Positions 1 to 9,062 of a stretch of DNA of 64,000 nucleotides are shown here, piece by piece; the first letter of the stretch is position 1; every line of letters starts with the position of its first letter. The translations under genes were made by a program, and so were the position numbers. A model generated the notes under the pieces. The model worked only from the letters and a program-made list of their open reading frames with translations, was not told where the DNA came from and made no database searches. The stretch is from Sphingomonas sp. S2-65 (lineage in GTDB: Bacteria > Pseudomonadota > Alphaproteobacteria > Sphingomonadales > Sphingomonadaceae): positions 1,545,001 to 1,609,000 of the forward strand of contig NZ_CP090953.1 in NCBI RefSeq assembly GCF_021513175.1, given 5' to 3'.

Positions 1-182
1 GCTGGCTCAAGCCGGTCCATCCCGGCGACGTGCTACGCTGCGAGACCGAAGTGCTGGAGGTCCGCCCTTCGCAAAGCCGGCCAGAGATGGGCAGCATCCG
101 CAGCCAGATGACGACCTTCAACCAGAAGGATGAGCCGGTGCTGCGCTTCGTCGCGCTCGCGCTGTTACGCCGCCGGGGATGA
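1..182 (+). CDS. MaoC-like dehydratase/thioesterase (C-terminal end only)
   Basis: The gene enters from the left edge, with the first full codon at base 3, and stops at TGA 180-182. About 59 C-terminal residues are visible. They match the end of a single hot-dog-fold MaoC domain: a WLKPVHPGDVLRCETEV strand is followed by a Ser/Arg-rich turn, then NQKDEPVLRF and a basic tail. In this family the PGD motif before a long beta strand is typical of R-specific enoyl-CoA hydratase-like proteins. The catalytic Asp/His would lie upstream, outside the window, so substrate and activity cannot be judged. The gene converges with the lipoprotein gene that ends at 225. Confidence 0.8.
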   Translation, partial: WLKPVHPGDVLRCETEVLEVRPSQSRPEMGSIRSQMTTFNQKDEPVLRFVALALLRRRG

Positions 183-224
183 CGGAACGGCCGCGGTGAT
201 CTTCACCGCAGCCGACGCGTCCGA

Positions 225-998
225 TTACTGCGGACGCGACGCCCGTCCGCGCCAGCCGCCGCCGCTGGTCCGCGGCGCGGCGTCCGGGCGAGCGCCCTGC
301 CAGTTCTGACTGCGCGGCTGGCCCTGATAGGTCGAGGCGCCCGGGGGCACGTGACGACGATCCTGCCAGGTGCCGGTGCTGGGGCGCGTGGCACCATCGG
401 GCCGCGGCGGGCGGCCGGCACCCTGTCCATTGCCATCCGGGCGGCCGGGGCGGGTTCCATTCCAGCCCGGGCGATCCGGGCGGCCGGGTCCATTGCCGTT
501 CCAGCCCGGGCGATCGGGACGGCTAGGCCCATTGCCGTTCCAACCCGGACGATCAGGCCGGCCAGGCCCATTGCCGTTCCAGCCGGGACGGCCATTGCCG
601 TTGCCATTGCCGTTCCACTCGGGGCGATTGCCCCACTGGCCCCAGTTCGGGTTACGGTCACCGCGCCAGTTGCGCCCGCGATTTTCCCAATAGCGGCGCT
701 GCCCCTGGTTCCAGCGATAGGGGCGGCGATAGCGGTCGTACACGTACACGCCCGAGCCCGGATAATAATAGTCGCCATACCAGCCGAAATAGGAGCTGCC
801 ATAGCCGGCCCCATAGCCCAGCCCGTCATAGCCGAAGCCGTCATAGCCATAGGCGCCGTATCCCGGGCCGCCATAATAGCCGCCATCGGCATAGCCCACC
901 GACACGCCGGAATAGCCATAGCCGTCCTCGGCGCAGCCGGCGGTGGAAAGGCCGAGTGCCGCGAGCAACCCTGCGGCCAGAACAGAACGAAGCGCCAT
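225..998 (-). CDS. Gly/Tyr-rich lipoprotein with Trp-Asn-Gly tandem repeats
   Basis: This 257-residue protein starts at ATG 998. The open frame continues upstream to 1175, but only from 998 does it begin with a signal peptide (MALRSVLAAGLLAALGL) and a possible lipobox ending in STAG-Cys. The mature protein has two low-complexity parts. Residues of about 25-85 are rich in Gly and Tyr (GYGYS, GYDGFGYDGLGYG). A middle and C-terminal part is rich in Arg, Asn, Trp, Gly and Pro and contains about four tandem copies of RPGWNGNGPGRPD. I recognise no catalytic domain. It is probably an envelope-anchored structural or binding protein. The repeats are in-frame multiples of three and could vary in number between strains. 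The family is not recognised. Confidence 0.75.
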   Translation of the reverse strand: MALRSVLAAGLLAALGLSTAGCAEDGYGYSGVSVGYADGGYYGGPGYGAYGYDGFGYDGLGYGAGYGSSYFGWYGDYYYPGSGVYVYDRYRRPYRWNQGQRRYWENRGRNWRGDRNPNWGQWGNRPEWNGNGNGNGRPGWNGNGPGRPDRPGWNGNGPSRPDRPGWNGNGPGRPDRPGWNGTRPGRPDGNGQGAGRPPRPDGATRPSTGTWQDRRHVPPGASTYQGQPRSQNWQGARPDAAPRTSGGGWRGRASRPQ

Positions 999-1179
999 GG
1001 CGAACCTCTCAGGCCGCGCGAAGACCGGCGCGGCAGCGGTGAATGTCATCGAGGATGTGAACGTGGGGACGAAAACGATGTTCCGCAACGTGACGGCACG
1101 CCGCCTGCGCACGCGGCCGCGTCCCGTTTTGTGCCACCCCGTTTCTACCTCCCCCACGTCGCGAGGGGGGTTCAACGGA

Positions 1180-1719
1180 TCAATGCCCCTCGAATGCCAC
1201 CAGCGAAGTGACCGCCAGCCCGTCGCCGCGCAGCGCCTCGGCGCCTCCCAGTTCGGGCAAGTCGATCACGAACGCCGCCTGCGCCACCTCGGCCCCCGCC
1301 TTGCGCAGCAGCCGCACCGCCGCCCGCGCGGTGCCGCCGGTGGCGATCAGGTCGTCGACCAGCAGCACGCGGGCGCCCGGCGTGCAGGCATCGGCATGGA
1401 TGGCGATGCGGTCCGTGCCATATTCCAGCGCGTAATCCTCGGCGATCGTCGCGCCGGGCAGCTTGCCGTCCTTGCGGATCAGCAGCACGCCGGTGCCCAG
1501 TTTCACCGCCAGCGCCGCCCCGAACAGGAAACCGCGCGCTTCGATCCCGGCGACGAGATCGATCGGGCCCTGCACCTGCGCGGCCATGCGGTCGATGGTC
1601 AGCTTCAGCCCCTCGGCATCGAGCAGCAGCGTGGTGATGTCGCGGAACTGGATGCCCGGCTTGGGGAAGTCGGGAATGGTGCGGATGCGCGCGCGGATAT
1701 CGTCGTTCTCGGTCGTCAT
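1180..1719 (-). CDS. apt: adenine phosphoribosyltransferase
   Basis: This 179-residue cytosolic enzyme salvages adenine with PRPP to give AMP. The sequence starts with the family hallmark IPDFPKPGIQFRDIT and carries GIEARGFLFG in the middle. The PRPP-binding loop is VLLVDDLIATGGT at about residues 127-139. The length is normal for the family. The gene follows the bc1 operon on the same strand, but a strong hairpin with a T-run lies between it and petC, so apt probably has its own promoter. Stop-to-start distance to the neighbouring lipoprotein gene is about 180 bases. Confidence 0.97.
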   Translation of the reverse strand: MTTENDDIRARIRTIPDFPKPGIQFRDITTLLLDAEGLKLTIDRMAAQVQGPIDLVAGIEARGFLFGAALAVKLGTGVLLIRKDGKLPGATIAEDYALEYGTDRIAIHADACTPGARVLLVDDLIATGGTARAAVRLLRKAGAEVAQAAFVIDLPELGGAEALRGDGLAVTSLVAFEGH

Positions 1720-1729
1720 CGTCGGTTCC

Positions 1730-1771
1730 CAAAAGAAAAGTCCCGCCGGAGCTGGGCTCGCGGCGGGACTC
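1730..1771 (-). terminator. rho-independent terminator after petC
   Basis: Read on the minus strand, AGTCCCGCCG pairs with CGGCGGGACT around a short loop, followed by TTTTCTTTT. It lies between the petC stop (1797) and the apt start (1719), so it should end the bc1 operon transcript. Confidence 0.85.
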
Positions 1772-1796
1772 TATCACATCGGCAAAGGGCTGCGGA

Positions 1797-2648
1797 TCAG
1801 TGCTTCACGCCCCGCCACACGGTCAAGTACGCCCCGTACGCCAGGCCGGTGGCGAACAGCAGGAACAGGACCACTGCCACGCCCGCGCGGTGACGGGTCT
1901 GCATGGTCGGCTCGGCCGTCCACACCAGGAACGCCGAAACGTCCTTGGCCATCTGGTCCACAGTCGCCCGCGTGCCGTCCGAATAGGTGACCTGGTTCTC
2001 GCTGGTCAGCGGCGGCGGCATCGCGATGTTGAGGTTCGCGAAATACGGGTTGAAGTGCGAACCCTCGGGCGTCTTGGCGGTCGGGAACTTCTTGAGAAGC
2101 TCCTCACCCTTGGCGTTCTTGTACCCGGTCTGATCGGCATATCCGGTCAGCAGCGAATAGACATAGGCTGCGCCGTCATGCCGCGCCTTGGTGATCAGGC
2201 TCAGGTCGGGCGGGCTGCCGGTGCCGGGATAATAGACCTTGGGGAAACGGTCCGACGCCAGATTGTCGCGCTCGCCCCAGGTGCCCGCCTTCGGGTCCTG
2301 GACCGGCTGCTTCATCGGCCAGTCCTTGGCGATCTTCTTCACCTCGGGCTCGCTATAGCCCAGGTCCTGCAGGTTGCGGAACGACACCAGGTTCAGCGAG
2401 TGGCAGCTCGCGCAGACCTTTTCATACACCAGGAAGCCGCGCTGGAGCTGGGCCAGGTCGAACTTGCCGAGCGGCCCGTTCGAAGGGAGGTCGAGTTCCT
2501 TGGCGTGCTTGTGGAACTCCTCCTCCGCGCTTGGCGGCGTGGGTTCCTTGATCAGCGTCGTGACCGTGCCGACCAGCGCCAGCAGCAGCACGAAGATGAA
2601 GGCAGCTCCGACGAGGAACTTGATGGAGCGCGTGAACAGCGGAAGCAT
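1797..2648 (-). CDS. petC: ubiquinol-cytochrome c reductase, cytochrome c1
   Basis: This 283-residue subunit of the bc1 complex (complex III) carries electrons from the Rieske centre to soluble cytochrome c. An N-terminal hydrophobic helix (about residues 10-32) acts as an uncleaved or cleaved signal. The covalent haem site is CASCH at residues 79-83, and the axial Met is probably M210 in NIAMPPPL. A C-terminal anchor helix spans about 256-276, ending in the basic tail WRGVKH typical of cytochrome c1. It is the last gene of the petABC operon, 15 bases after petB, and is followed by a strong terminator. Confidence 0.97.
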   Translation of the reverse strand: MLPLFTRSIKFLVGAAFIFVLLLALVGTVTTLIKEPTPPSAEEEFHKHAKELDLPSNGPLGKFDLAQLQRGFLVYEKVCASCHSLNLVSFRNLQDLGYSEPEVKKIAKDWPMKQPVQDPKAGTWGERDNLASDRFPKVYYPGTGSPPDLSLITKARHDGAAYVYSLLTGYADQTGYKNAKGEELLKKFPTAKTPEGSHFNPYFANLNIAMPPPLTSENQVTYSDGTRATVDQMAKDVSAFLVWTAEPTMQTRHRAGVAVVLFLLFATGLAYGAYLTVWRGVKH

Positions 2649-2663
2649 GTGGTGGTTTCCCCC

Positions 2664-3953
2664 TTACGCGCGCAGCGCGGTTTCGGTCATCCGCGAGCCG
2701 CCGTGATCGCCCAGCACTGCCTCGGTGATCGAGTTGGGCAGCGGCTTGGGACGCTCGAGGCGCGAGATGATCGGAACGACGATCAGGAAGTGCGCGAAGT
2801 AATAAGCGGCGCAGAGCTGGCTGGCGATGACGACGCCGGGCGTCGCCGCCGAGCCTCCGCAATAGCCGAGCACCAGTACGTCCAGCACCAGGATCCAGAA
2901 GGCGATGCGGTAGCCCGGACGGAAATTCGCCGAACGCACCGGCGACTTGTCGAGCCAAGGCAGGAAGAACAACAGGATGATCGATCCGAACATCGCCACC
3001 ACGCCCCACAGCTTGGCGGGCAAGATGAAGTCCGCGGTGAAGGCGCGCAGGATCGCGTAGAACGGCCAGAAATACCATTCGGGCACGATATGCGCAGGCG
3101 TCGAGAGCGGGTTCGCCGGGATGTAGTTGTCCGGATGCCCCAGATAATCGGGGAAGAAGAAGATCAGCGTCGAGAACAGGATCAGGAACACGCCGACCCC
3201 GAAGCCGTCCTTGGCGGTGTAATACGGATGGAACGGAACGGTGTCCTGCTCCCCCTTCACTTCCACGCCGGTCGGGTTGCCCGAGCCCGGAATGTGCAGC
3301 GCCCAGATGTGCAGGATCACCGCGCCGGCGATTACGAAGGGCAGCAGATAGTGGAGCGAGAAGAAGCGGTTCAGCGCGGCATCGTCCGGCGCATAGCCGC
3401 CGAGCAGCCAGACGCGGACCCACTCGCCGACCACCGGGATCGCCGAGAAGAAGCCGGTGATCACCTGCGCGCCCCAGAAGCTCATCTGCCCCCAGGGGAG
3501 CACATAGCCCATGAACGCGGTCGCCATGATCAGCAGGAAGATGACCACGCCGATCAGCCAGATCATCTCGCGCGGCGCCTTGTACGAACCGTAATAAAGG
3601 CCGCGGAAGATGTGGATGTACACGACCAGCAGGAACATGCTGGCGCCATTGGCGTGGGCGAAGCGGAGGAACCAGCCGGCGTTCACGTCGCGCATGATGC
3701 CGCCGTTGACGCTTTCGAACGCACCCACCGCAGAGGTGTGGAAGTGCATCGCCAGCACGATGCCGGTGACGATCTGGATGACCAGACACAGCCCGGCGAG
3801 AACGCCGAAGTTCCAGAAGTAATTGAGGTTGCGCGGAACCGGATAGCCGGCGCCGACCGCGTTATAGACGAAGCGCGGCAGCGGAAGCCGGCTGTCGATC
3901 CACTGCGTCAGCGGCGTCTTCGGTTCGTAATGGCGTGCCCAGGGAAAGCTCAT
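2664..3953 (-). CDS. petB: ubiquinol-cytochrome c reductase, cytochrome b
   Basis: This 429-residue polytopic membrane protein holds the two b-type haems and the quinol oxidation and reduction sites of the bc1 complex. The four expected haem-ligand histidines are visible: H100 (RFAHANGAS), H114 (VYIHIFRG), H201 (FSLHYLLPF) and H215 (VILHIWALH). The Qo-site PEWY motif is present in [12 protein letters not shown]. About eight hydrophobic helices fit a full-length, unsplit cytochrome b. It lies between petA and petC with very short gaps, in the canonical order. Confidence 0.98.
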   Translation of the reverse strand: MSFPWARHYEPKTPLTQWIDSRLPLPRFVYNAVGAGYPVPRNLNYFWNFGVLAGLCLVIQIVTGIVLAMHFHTSAVGAFESVNGGIMRDVNAGWFLRFAHANGASMFLLVVYIHIFRGLYYGSYKAPREMIWLIGVVIFLLIMATAFMGYVLPWGQMSFWGAQVITGFFSAIPVVGEWVRVWLLGGYAPDDAALNRFFSLHYLLPFVIAGAVILHIWALHIPGSGNPTGVEVKGEQDTVPFHPYYTAKDGFGVGVFLILFSTLIFFFPDYLGHPDNYIPANPLSTPAHIVPEWYFWPFYAILRAFTADFILPAKLWGVVAMFGSIILLFFLPWLDKSPVRSANFRPGYRIAFWILVLDVLVLGYCGGSAATPGVVIASQLCAAYYFAHFLIVVPIISRLERPKPLPNSITEAVLGDHGGSRMTETALRA

Positions 3954-3965
3954 CAGCGTCTATCC

Positions 3966-4550
3966 TCAACCGACCACGACGACAGTGTCGGACGTGAATG
4001 CATAGTTCGGAACCTCGAGGTTCTTCGGCGCCGGACCCTGGCGGATGCGGCCTGCGGTGTCATAGGCCGATCCGTGGCACGGGCAGAAATAGCCGCCGAA
4101 CGGTCCACGATTCTCGCCCTCGCCCGCACCCAGCGGCACGCAGCCGAGATGGGTGCACACGCCCAGCGTGATCAGCCAGTTCGTCTTGCCTTCCTTGGTG
4201 CGCTCTTCCAGCGTCTGCGGGTCGCGCAGCGACGAAACCGGCACCTTGTCGGCCTCGGCGATTTCGGCCGGCGTCAGGTTGCGCACGAACAGCGGCTGCT
4301 TGCGGAAGCTCGCCTTGATCGCCTGGCCCGGCTCGATCGCGGACACGTCGAGCTCGGTGGTCGACAGCGCCAGCACGTCGGCGGACGGGTTCATCGAATT
4401 GATCAGCGGCAGCACCACCACGCCCGCGCCCACGCCGGCCACCGACACCGCGGCGATCTTCAGATAGTCGCGGCGGCGCGGATTCTCGATCGGGTCGCCT
4501 GGAGGTACTATCGTCTGGGTGGGTGAAACACCGTCTTCAAGCGTTGCCAT
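3966..4550 (-). CDS. petA: ubiquinol-cytochrome c reductase, Rieske iron-sulfur subunit
   Basis: This 194-residue protein is the first gene of the bc1 operon. It oxidises quinol at the Qo site and passes the electron to cytochrome c1. A twin-arginine-like segment (NPRRRDYLKIAA) precedes a single transmembrane helix at about residues 31-50, as expected for a Tat-exported Rieske protein retained by its anchor. The [2Fe-2S] ligands are in CTHLGC (C132, H134) and CPCHGS (C156, H159). C137 and C158 form the usual disulfide. The TAT context and the length are typical. Confidence 0.98.
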   Translation of the reverse strand: MATLEDGVSPTQTIVPPGDPIENPRRRDYLKIAAVSVAGVGAGVVVLPLINSMNPSADVLALSTTELDVSAIEPGQAIKASFRKQPLFVRNLTPAEIAEADKVPVSSLRDPQTLEERTKEGKTNWLITLGVCTHLGCVPLGAGEGENRGPFGGYFCPCHGSAYDTAGRIRQGPAPKNLEVPNYAFTSDTVVVVG

Positions 4551-4810
4551 GCATCAGCCCTTGCACTTCGAAACGATCCGCGACGGGTGCGCGGCATACC
4601 GGACACGGACGCGAAACGTCCAAAACCCCCGGTGCCCCCGGTGGCAGGCGGGGGTGATAGACGGGCGCGTGTAACTTTGCCAACAGGGTTTTTGCCGCCG
4701 ACTAAAGCGGATGCAGTCATGCTGCACTGCGGCGAGGCTTCGGCCCAACAATCGAAGCACCCGCTTTCGGAGGGGTGACGAGACAAAGTCGGGGCGCTAG
4801 TCGACCGCGC

Positions 4811-5260
4811 ATGCGCCTTGCCCTGTTCCAGCCTGAGATCGCCGGCAATGTCGGGACCATCTTGCGTATCGGCGCCTGTTTTGGCGTGCCGATTGACTTG
4901 ATCGAGCCGATGGGATTCCCTTGGAGCGACCGCAGCCGCAAGCGCGCGGCGATGGATTATGACGATAGGGCCGAGGTCCGCCGCCACGCCGATTGGGACG
5001 CGTTCGCCGACGCGCTCACCGGGCGGCTGGTGCTGTTCACCACCCGCGGCGGCACCGCGCTGCCCGACGCCCGCTTCGAAAGCGAAGACACCCTGCTCTT
5101 CGGATCGGAAAGCGCGGGCGCGCCCGACTTCGTCCACCGCCATGCGCAGCTGGCGGTCCGAATTCCGCTGGTCGCCGAGGCGCGTTCGTTGAACGTGGCG
5201 GTGGCCGCGGGAATCGGGCTTGCCGAGGCGCTGCGCCAGACACAAGGATTTGCCTCATGA
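4811..5260 (+). CDS. trmL: tRNA (cytidine(34)-2'-O)-methyltransferase
   Basis: This 149-residue SPOUT-family enzyme 2'-O-methylates the wobble base of certain leucine tRNAs using SAM. The frame opens at 4775, but the conserved N-terminus MRLALFQPEIAGNVGTILR begins at 4811, so that start is chosen. The family motifs are NVGTILRIGACFG near the N-terminus, LLFGSESAG in the middle and SLNVAVAAGIGLAEALRQ at the C-terminal SAM-binding knot. It overlaps hemF by four bases (ATGA), which implies translational coupling. It diverges from the petABC operon. Confidence 0.95.
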   Translation: MRLALFQPEIAGNVGTILRIGACFGVPIDLIEPMGFPWSDRSRKRAAMDYDDRAEVRRHADWDAFADALTGRLVLFTTRGGTALPDARFESEDTLLFGSESAGAPDFVHRHAQLAVRIPLVAEARSLNVAVAAGIGLAEALRQTQGFAS

Positions 5261-6099
5261 TCGATCTCGACTCCCAGCAACAGCGCGCGCGCACCTGGTT
5301 CGAGAGCCTGCGCACATCGATCTGCGCCGCGTTCGAGGCGATCGAGGCCGAAGCGGGCTCCGACGCGCGCTTCGACTACACCCCCTGGGACCGGCTTGAC
5401 GCCCAGGGGACGCCCGGCGGCGGCGGGGTCCGCGGGGTGATGAAGGGCCGCGTCTTCGAGAAAGTGGGCGTCAACGTCTCCACCGTCGGCGGCGCGTTCG
5501 AGGGCGAGTTCGCCAAGAGCATTCACGGCGCGGGCGAGGATCCCAGCTTCTTCGCCACCGGCATCAGCCTGGTCGCGCACATGGCCAACCCGCATGTGCC
5601 CGCCGTGCACATGAACACCCGCTTCCTGACAACCACCAAGCGCTGGTTCGGCGGCGGCGCCGATCTCAACCCGCCGATACCCTATGCCGAGGATACCGAA
5701 GCCTTCCACGCCCGGCTGCAGGCGGCGTGCGACGCGCATGACCCGGCTTATTATCCACGCTTCAGGCAATGGGCGGACGACTATTTCTACATCCCCCACC
5801 GCAAGACCCATCGCGGCGTCGGCGGCATCTTCTACGATCACCTCGAAAACGACTGGGAAGCCGATTTCGCCTTTACCCAGGATGTCGGCCGCGCCTTCCT
5901 CGACATCTTCCCCGCGCTGGTGCGCCGGCGGATGAACACTCCCTTCACCGACGCCGACAAGGCCCGCCAGCTGGAATGGCGCGGGCGCTACGCCGAGTTC
6001 AACCTCATCTACGACCGCGGCACGCTGTTCGGGCTCAAGACCGGCGGCAATATCGACGCGATACTGATGAGCCTGCCGCCCGTCGCGACATGGGGCTGA
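5257..6099 (+). CDS. hemF: oxygen-dependent coproporphyrinogen III oxidase
   Basis: This 280-residue cytosolic enzyme of haem synthesis decarboxylates coproporphyrinogen III to protoporphyrinogen IX using O2. The start at 5257 overlaps the trmL stop. Family signatures are GGGGVRGVMKGRVFEKVGVN, HMNTRFL, WWFGGGADLNP-like text (RWFGGGADLNP), and a YFYIPHRKTHRGVGGIFYD segment. Another conserved stretch is EFNLIYDRGTLFGL near the end. The length is normal. It lies near the bc1 operon but diverges from it; both serve aerobic respiration, and that link is only by context. A GNAT gene overlaps its end by 10 bases. Confidence 0.97.
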   Translation: MIDLDSQQQRARTWFESLRTSICAAFEAIEAEAGSDARFDYTPWDRLDAQGTPGGGGVRGVMKGRVFEKVGVNVSTVGGAFEGEFAKSIHGAGEDPSFFATGISLVAHMANPHVPAVHMNTRFLTTTKRWFGGGADLNPPIPYAEDTEAFHARLQAACDAHDPAYYPRFRQWADDYFYIPHRKTHRGVGGIFYDHLENDWEADFAFTQDVGRAFLDIFPALVRRRMNTPFTDADKARQLEWRGRYAEFNLIYDRGTLFGLKTGGNIDAILMSLPPVATWG

Positions 6100-6689
6100 T
6101 CCCGGTCGCCGACGACCAGATCGCCACGGTGGTCACGTCGTTGGAGATGCGCGACAAGCCGCGGCCCCGCCCGCTCCCGCCCTCGCCACTCCGGCTGGTG
6201 CGGTGGCAGGCCCCGGCCACCGACAAATACCGCGCGTTGTTCCGCCGCGTCGGCGCGCCCTGGCTGTGGTTCTCGCGGCTCGTCCTCCCCGACGAAGCGC
6301 TGCGCCGCATCCTCGACGACCCGCGAGTCGAGGTCTATGCCGCGGTCGACCGCGCCGGCATCGAAGTCGGCATGCTCGAGCTCGACTTCCGCGGCGACGC
6401 GCTGTGCGAGCTGTCCTACCTCGCGCTGGTGCCCGAACTGACCGGCAAGGGCCATGGCGGCTGGCTGATGGCGCAGGCGCTGCAGTTCGCGTGGCGCAAG
6501 GGCGTCGAGCGGGTGCGCGTCCATACCTGCACGCTCGACCATCCCCGCGCGCTCGGCTTCTACCGCCATCACGGCTTCGTGGCCGTGCGCCGCACGGTGG
6601 AGACCTTTGCCGATCCGCGCCTGGCGGGCGTGCTATCCGCCGACGCGGCGCCTCATGTCCCGATCCTGGGCGCGGTCGCCGCGCGGTAG
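6090..6689 (+). CDS. GNAT-family N-acetyltransferase
   Basis: This 199-residue protein starts at ATG 6090 inside the end of hemF, so it is probably translated with it. The C-terminal two thirds form a GNAT fold. The acetyl-CoA-binding segment is LALVPELTGKGHGGWLMAQA, and the later motif DHPRALGFYRHHGF is the usual beta-bulge and tyrosine helix. The N-terminal 45 residues are Pro/Arg-rich and variable. The acceptor is unknown. The 3' end overlaps the convergent membrane-protein gene by 37 bases. Confidence 0.85.
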   Translation: MGLIPVADDQIATVVTSLEMRDKPRPRPLPPSPLRLVRWQAPATDKYRALFRRVGAPWLWFSRLVLPDEALRRILDDPRVEVYAAVDRAGIEVGMLELDFRGDALCELSYLALVPELTGKGHGGWLMAQALQFAWRKGVERVRVHTCTLDHPRALGFYRHHGFVAVRRTVETFADPRLAGVLSADAAPHVPILGAVAAR

Positions 6690-7384
6690 ATCGCGGCCTG
6701 GAGCAGCACCATCGCCAGCGAGCCCGCAGCCGAGGCGGCGGCGGTGAGGATCTCCAGCGGCGCCTGCAGCGCCAGCGAGCCGCTGGCCCGCACGACTGCC
6801 TCGGCGAGGATGCTGAACACCAGCGCCGCGAAATAGCTGCCGGCGAACACCAGCACCGCCAGCGCCGCCACCATCCAGCCGCGCCGCGCGGTCAGCCGCA
6901 CGCTTTCCACCACCGCGGCGAAGGGCCCGCGCTCGGGCCGCATCACCACCGCCGCGCCGGCCAGGAAGCCGCGCCCGCCGATGTACAGCGCCACCACGAA
7001 CAACAGCATCGACCCCAGCGCCATCGCGAACAGCACGCTGGCCCAGGCGATCAGCATCAGCGGCAGCAGCTTCACGCTGCGCACCATCGCCGCGCCGATC
7101 GTCGGCCGGCTTCGGTCGAGCAGCAGCACCAGGATCAGCCCGCTGCCAAAGGTCAGCACCACCAGCTGCAGCGCGATCCACCCGCCCGACTGGGCCAGCC
7201 AGCCGCTGACGATGCGGGGCAGATCCTCGCGGGTCACCCCCTCCAGGTCCGGCACCGGAAGGAACAGCCGCACGGCCAGCGTGGGCAGGAAGAAGAAGAC
7301 CGAGGCGACGCGGATCAGCAAGTCGCGCTCGTGCCGCCACAGGGCGCGCGCATCGCCGATCACCCCGCCAAACCCCCAGCTCAT
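6653..7384 (-). CDS. polytopic membrane protein, second of a pair
   Basis: This 243-residue protein has about five or six hydrophobic segments and no recognised catalytic motif. The layout is an amphipathic N-terminus (ARALWRHERDLLIRVASVFFFLP), several helices, a cytosolic stretch with RPERGPFAAVVESVRLTARRGW, then further helices. The pattern of an 'SxRLTxxRGW' cytosolic loop before a helix recurs in the upstream gene ([10 protein letters not shown]). The two are likely distant paralogues that form one complex. The start overlaps the stop of the upstream gene by four bases. The function is unknown. Confidence 0.7.
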   Translation of the reverse strand: MSWGFGGVIGDARALWRHERDLLIRVASVFFFLPTLAVRLFLPVPDLEGVTREDLPRIVSGWLAQSGGWIALQLVVLTFGSGLILVLLLDRSRPTIGAAMVRSVKLLPLMLIAWASVLFAMALGSMLLFVVALYIGGRGFLAGAAVVMRPERGPFAAVVESVRLTARRGWMVAALAVLVFAGSYFAALVFSILAEAVVRASGSLALQAPLEILTAAASAAGSLAMVLLQAAIYRAATAPRIGT

Positions 7385-8217
7385 GCCGACACCGCCGGAT
7401 CGCCGCGCCGCGCGTCATGGGCGGCGAGCGCAAGGTACAGCTTGGCGGTGAACGCCGCGAGCACCACCTGGAACGCCGCCTGCACCGCCGCCACCACGGT
7501 CGCGGTCAGCACGCCGGCCAGCGTCACGCCATCGCCGGCGCCGCCCGCGACCAGCTCGAACACGCTGCCGAACACCGTCTGCGCGGCGAGCTGCGCCACC
7601 CAGCTGACCACCACATACAACACCAGCACGCCGAGGATGCGCCAGCCATGGCCGCGCGACAGCCGCCAGGCGCGCGCGATCGATCCAAGCGCGCCGCGCT
7701 CGCGCACGATCGCCGGCGTCACCACCGCCAGCCGCGCCCCGAACCACAACGTCACGCCGATCAGCACCACGAGGTAGATCGCCGAGAAGATCGCCTCGGG
7801 CCGGTTCAGCGCGAAATCCTCGCCACGCGGCATCGCCCACAGATCGTGCCCGGTCGCGGCGAGCACCGCCGGGATCGGCGCGGCCAGCAGCAGGACCCCC
7901 GCCAGCAGCACCACTATCACCAGCACCGCGGCGGGCAGCCGGCTCAGCGCCACGCGGCCCGCGCTGCGGTCGGACACCAGGTCCAGCCCCATCGCGGTAA
8001 TCGCCAGCGTGCCCCAGAGCGACAGCACCGCGAACGCCAGCTCGACGAGCGCCAGCACCATCGGCAGCGTCGGCCCGCCGCCCGCGCGCAGCGCGGCGAA
8101 GTTCCCGCCGATCGAGGCCGGCACGAAGAAGGCGAACAGCGCCACCGGCAGGATGGCCGAGACATTGTCGCCAAGAAACTCGGCCGTCCGATCCCAGACG
8201 GTCCCCATCTTGACCAT
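7381..8217 (-). CDS. polytopic membrane protein, first of a pair
   Basis: This 278-residue protein is called from ATG 8217 ([15 protein letters not shown]). The frame is open to 8355, but the upstream part is Arg-rich, lies in the divergent promoter region with lipB, and looks non-coding. About six hydrophobic helices are present. A loop [17 protein letters not shown] precedes a helix, resembling the membrane domains found with glycerophosphodiester phosphodiesterases and similar DUF families. No enzyme motif is visible. It overlaps the downstream membrane-protein gene by four bases. The function is unknown. Confidence 0.72.
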   Translation of the reverse strand: MVKMGTVWDRTAEFLGDNVSAILPVALFAFFVPASIGGNFAALRAGGGPTLPMVLALVELAFAVLSLWGTLAITAMGLDLVSDRSAGRVALSRLPAAVLVIVVLLAGVLLLAAPIPAVLAATGHDLWAMPRGEDFALNRPEAIFSAIYLVVLIGVTLWFGARLAVVTPAIVRERGALGSIARAWRLSRGHGWRILGVLVLYVVVSWVAQLAAQTVFGSVFELVAGGAGDGVTLAGVLTATVVAAVQAAFQVVLAAFTAKLYLALAAHDARRGDPAVSA

Positions 8218-8314
8218 GCGTTCCAATCCTTTGTCGCGCGTGCGGCGTGTTAGCCGCCCCCCGGGGCCTTGCCAATGCTTGCGAAACCGCGCGAGGGCGC
8301 GCAATCGGCGGGTT

Positions 8315-8953
8315 ATGGCATCCCCGATTGAATGGCGCGTCGAACCGGGCCGCATCGACTATGGCGAGGCGTTGGCGCAGATGGAAGCGCGCGCCGCCGC
8401 GGTCACCCGCCGCGACGCCGCCGAGCTGGTCTGGCTGCTCGAACATCCCCCGGTCTACACCGCGGGCACCAGCGCCGATCCGGCCGAGCTGCTCGACGCA
8501 CGCTTTCCCGTGCACCGCACCGGACGCGGCGGCCGCTATACCTATCACGGCCCCGGGCAGCGCATCGGCTATGTCGTGCTCGACTTGCGCGAGCGGCGGC
8601 GCGACGTGCGCAACTATGTCCACGCGCTCGAAGGCTGGGTGATCGACGCCCTGGGCGTGCTCGACATCGAGGCGTTCCGCGCGCCCGGAAGGATCGGCAT
8701 CTGGACGCGGGACGGCGGGACCGAGGCCAAGATCGGCGCGATCGGGGTCCGCATCCGTCAATGGGTCACCCTGCACGGGTTCGCCGTGAACCTGTCGCCG
8801 ACCCTCAGCGACTTCACCGGCATCGTGCCCTGCGGGATCGCCGAATTCCCCGTCACCAGCGCCGCGGCATTGGGCAAGAACATCTCGCCGGACGCCTTCG
8901 ATCAAGCACTGGCGGCCACATTTGCGCCCTTTTTGAAGGCTCTTAGTTCTTGA
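8315..8953 (+). CDS. lipB: octanoyltransferase (lipoate biosynthesis)
   Basis: This 212-residue cytosolic enzyme moves octanoyl groups from acyl carrier protein to the lipoyl domains of 2-oxoacid dehydrogenases and GcvH. It is the step before LipA. The start at 8315 gives a normal-length protein. Signature motifs are [12 protein letters not shown] (about residues 71-82) and [10 protein letters not shown] with catalytic Lys139. The acyl-thioester cysteine is C173 in GIVPCGI. It diverges from the membrane-protein pair, with about 97 bases between the starts. Confidence 0.97.
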   Translation: MASPIEWRVEPGRIDYGEALAQMEARAAAVTRRDAAELVWLLEHPPVYTAGTSADPAELLDARFPVHRTGRGGRYTYHGPGQRIGYVVLDLRERRRDVRNYVHALEGWVIDALGVLDIEAFRAPGRIGIWTRDGGTEAKIGAIGVRIRQWVTLHGFAVNLSPTLSDFTGIVPCGIAEFPVTSAAALGKNISPDAFDQALAATFAPFLKALSS

Positions 8954-9062
8954 GAAACGAAAACGGCGCTTGAGGGGCGCCCCCGAACCGTCTAACGTGC
9001 AGTTCGGTTTGGGTATTAGCGGCGCGTCTGTCGTCCAAATCCATTATCTAGGGAGCTTTTAC

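Noticed and set aside
440..610. Short tandem repeat as a CRISPR or satellite
   Set aside because: The repeats are in-frame codons for RPGWNGNGPGRPD in the lipoprotein gene, so they are coding repeats.
1800..4526. Long plus-strand open frame (908 codons) opposite petABC
   Set aside because: The minus-strand genes petA, petB and petC have clear motifs throughout. The antisense frame is His/Arg/Gln-rich and matches no family; it arises from the high GC third positions of the real genes.
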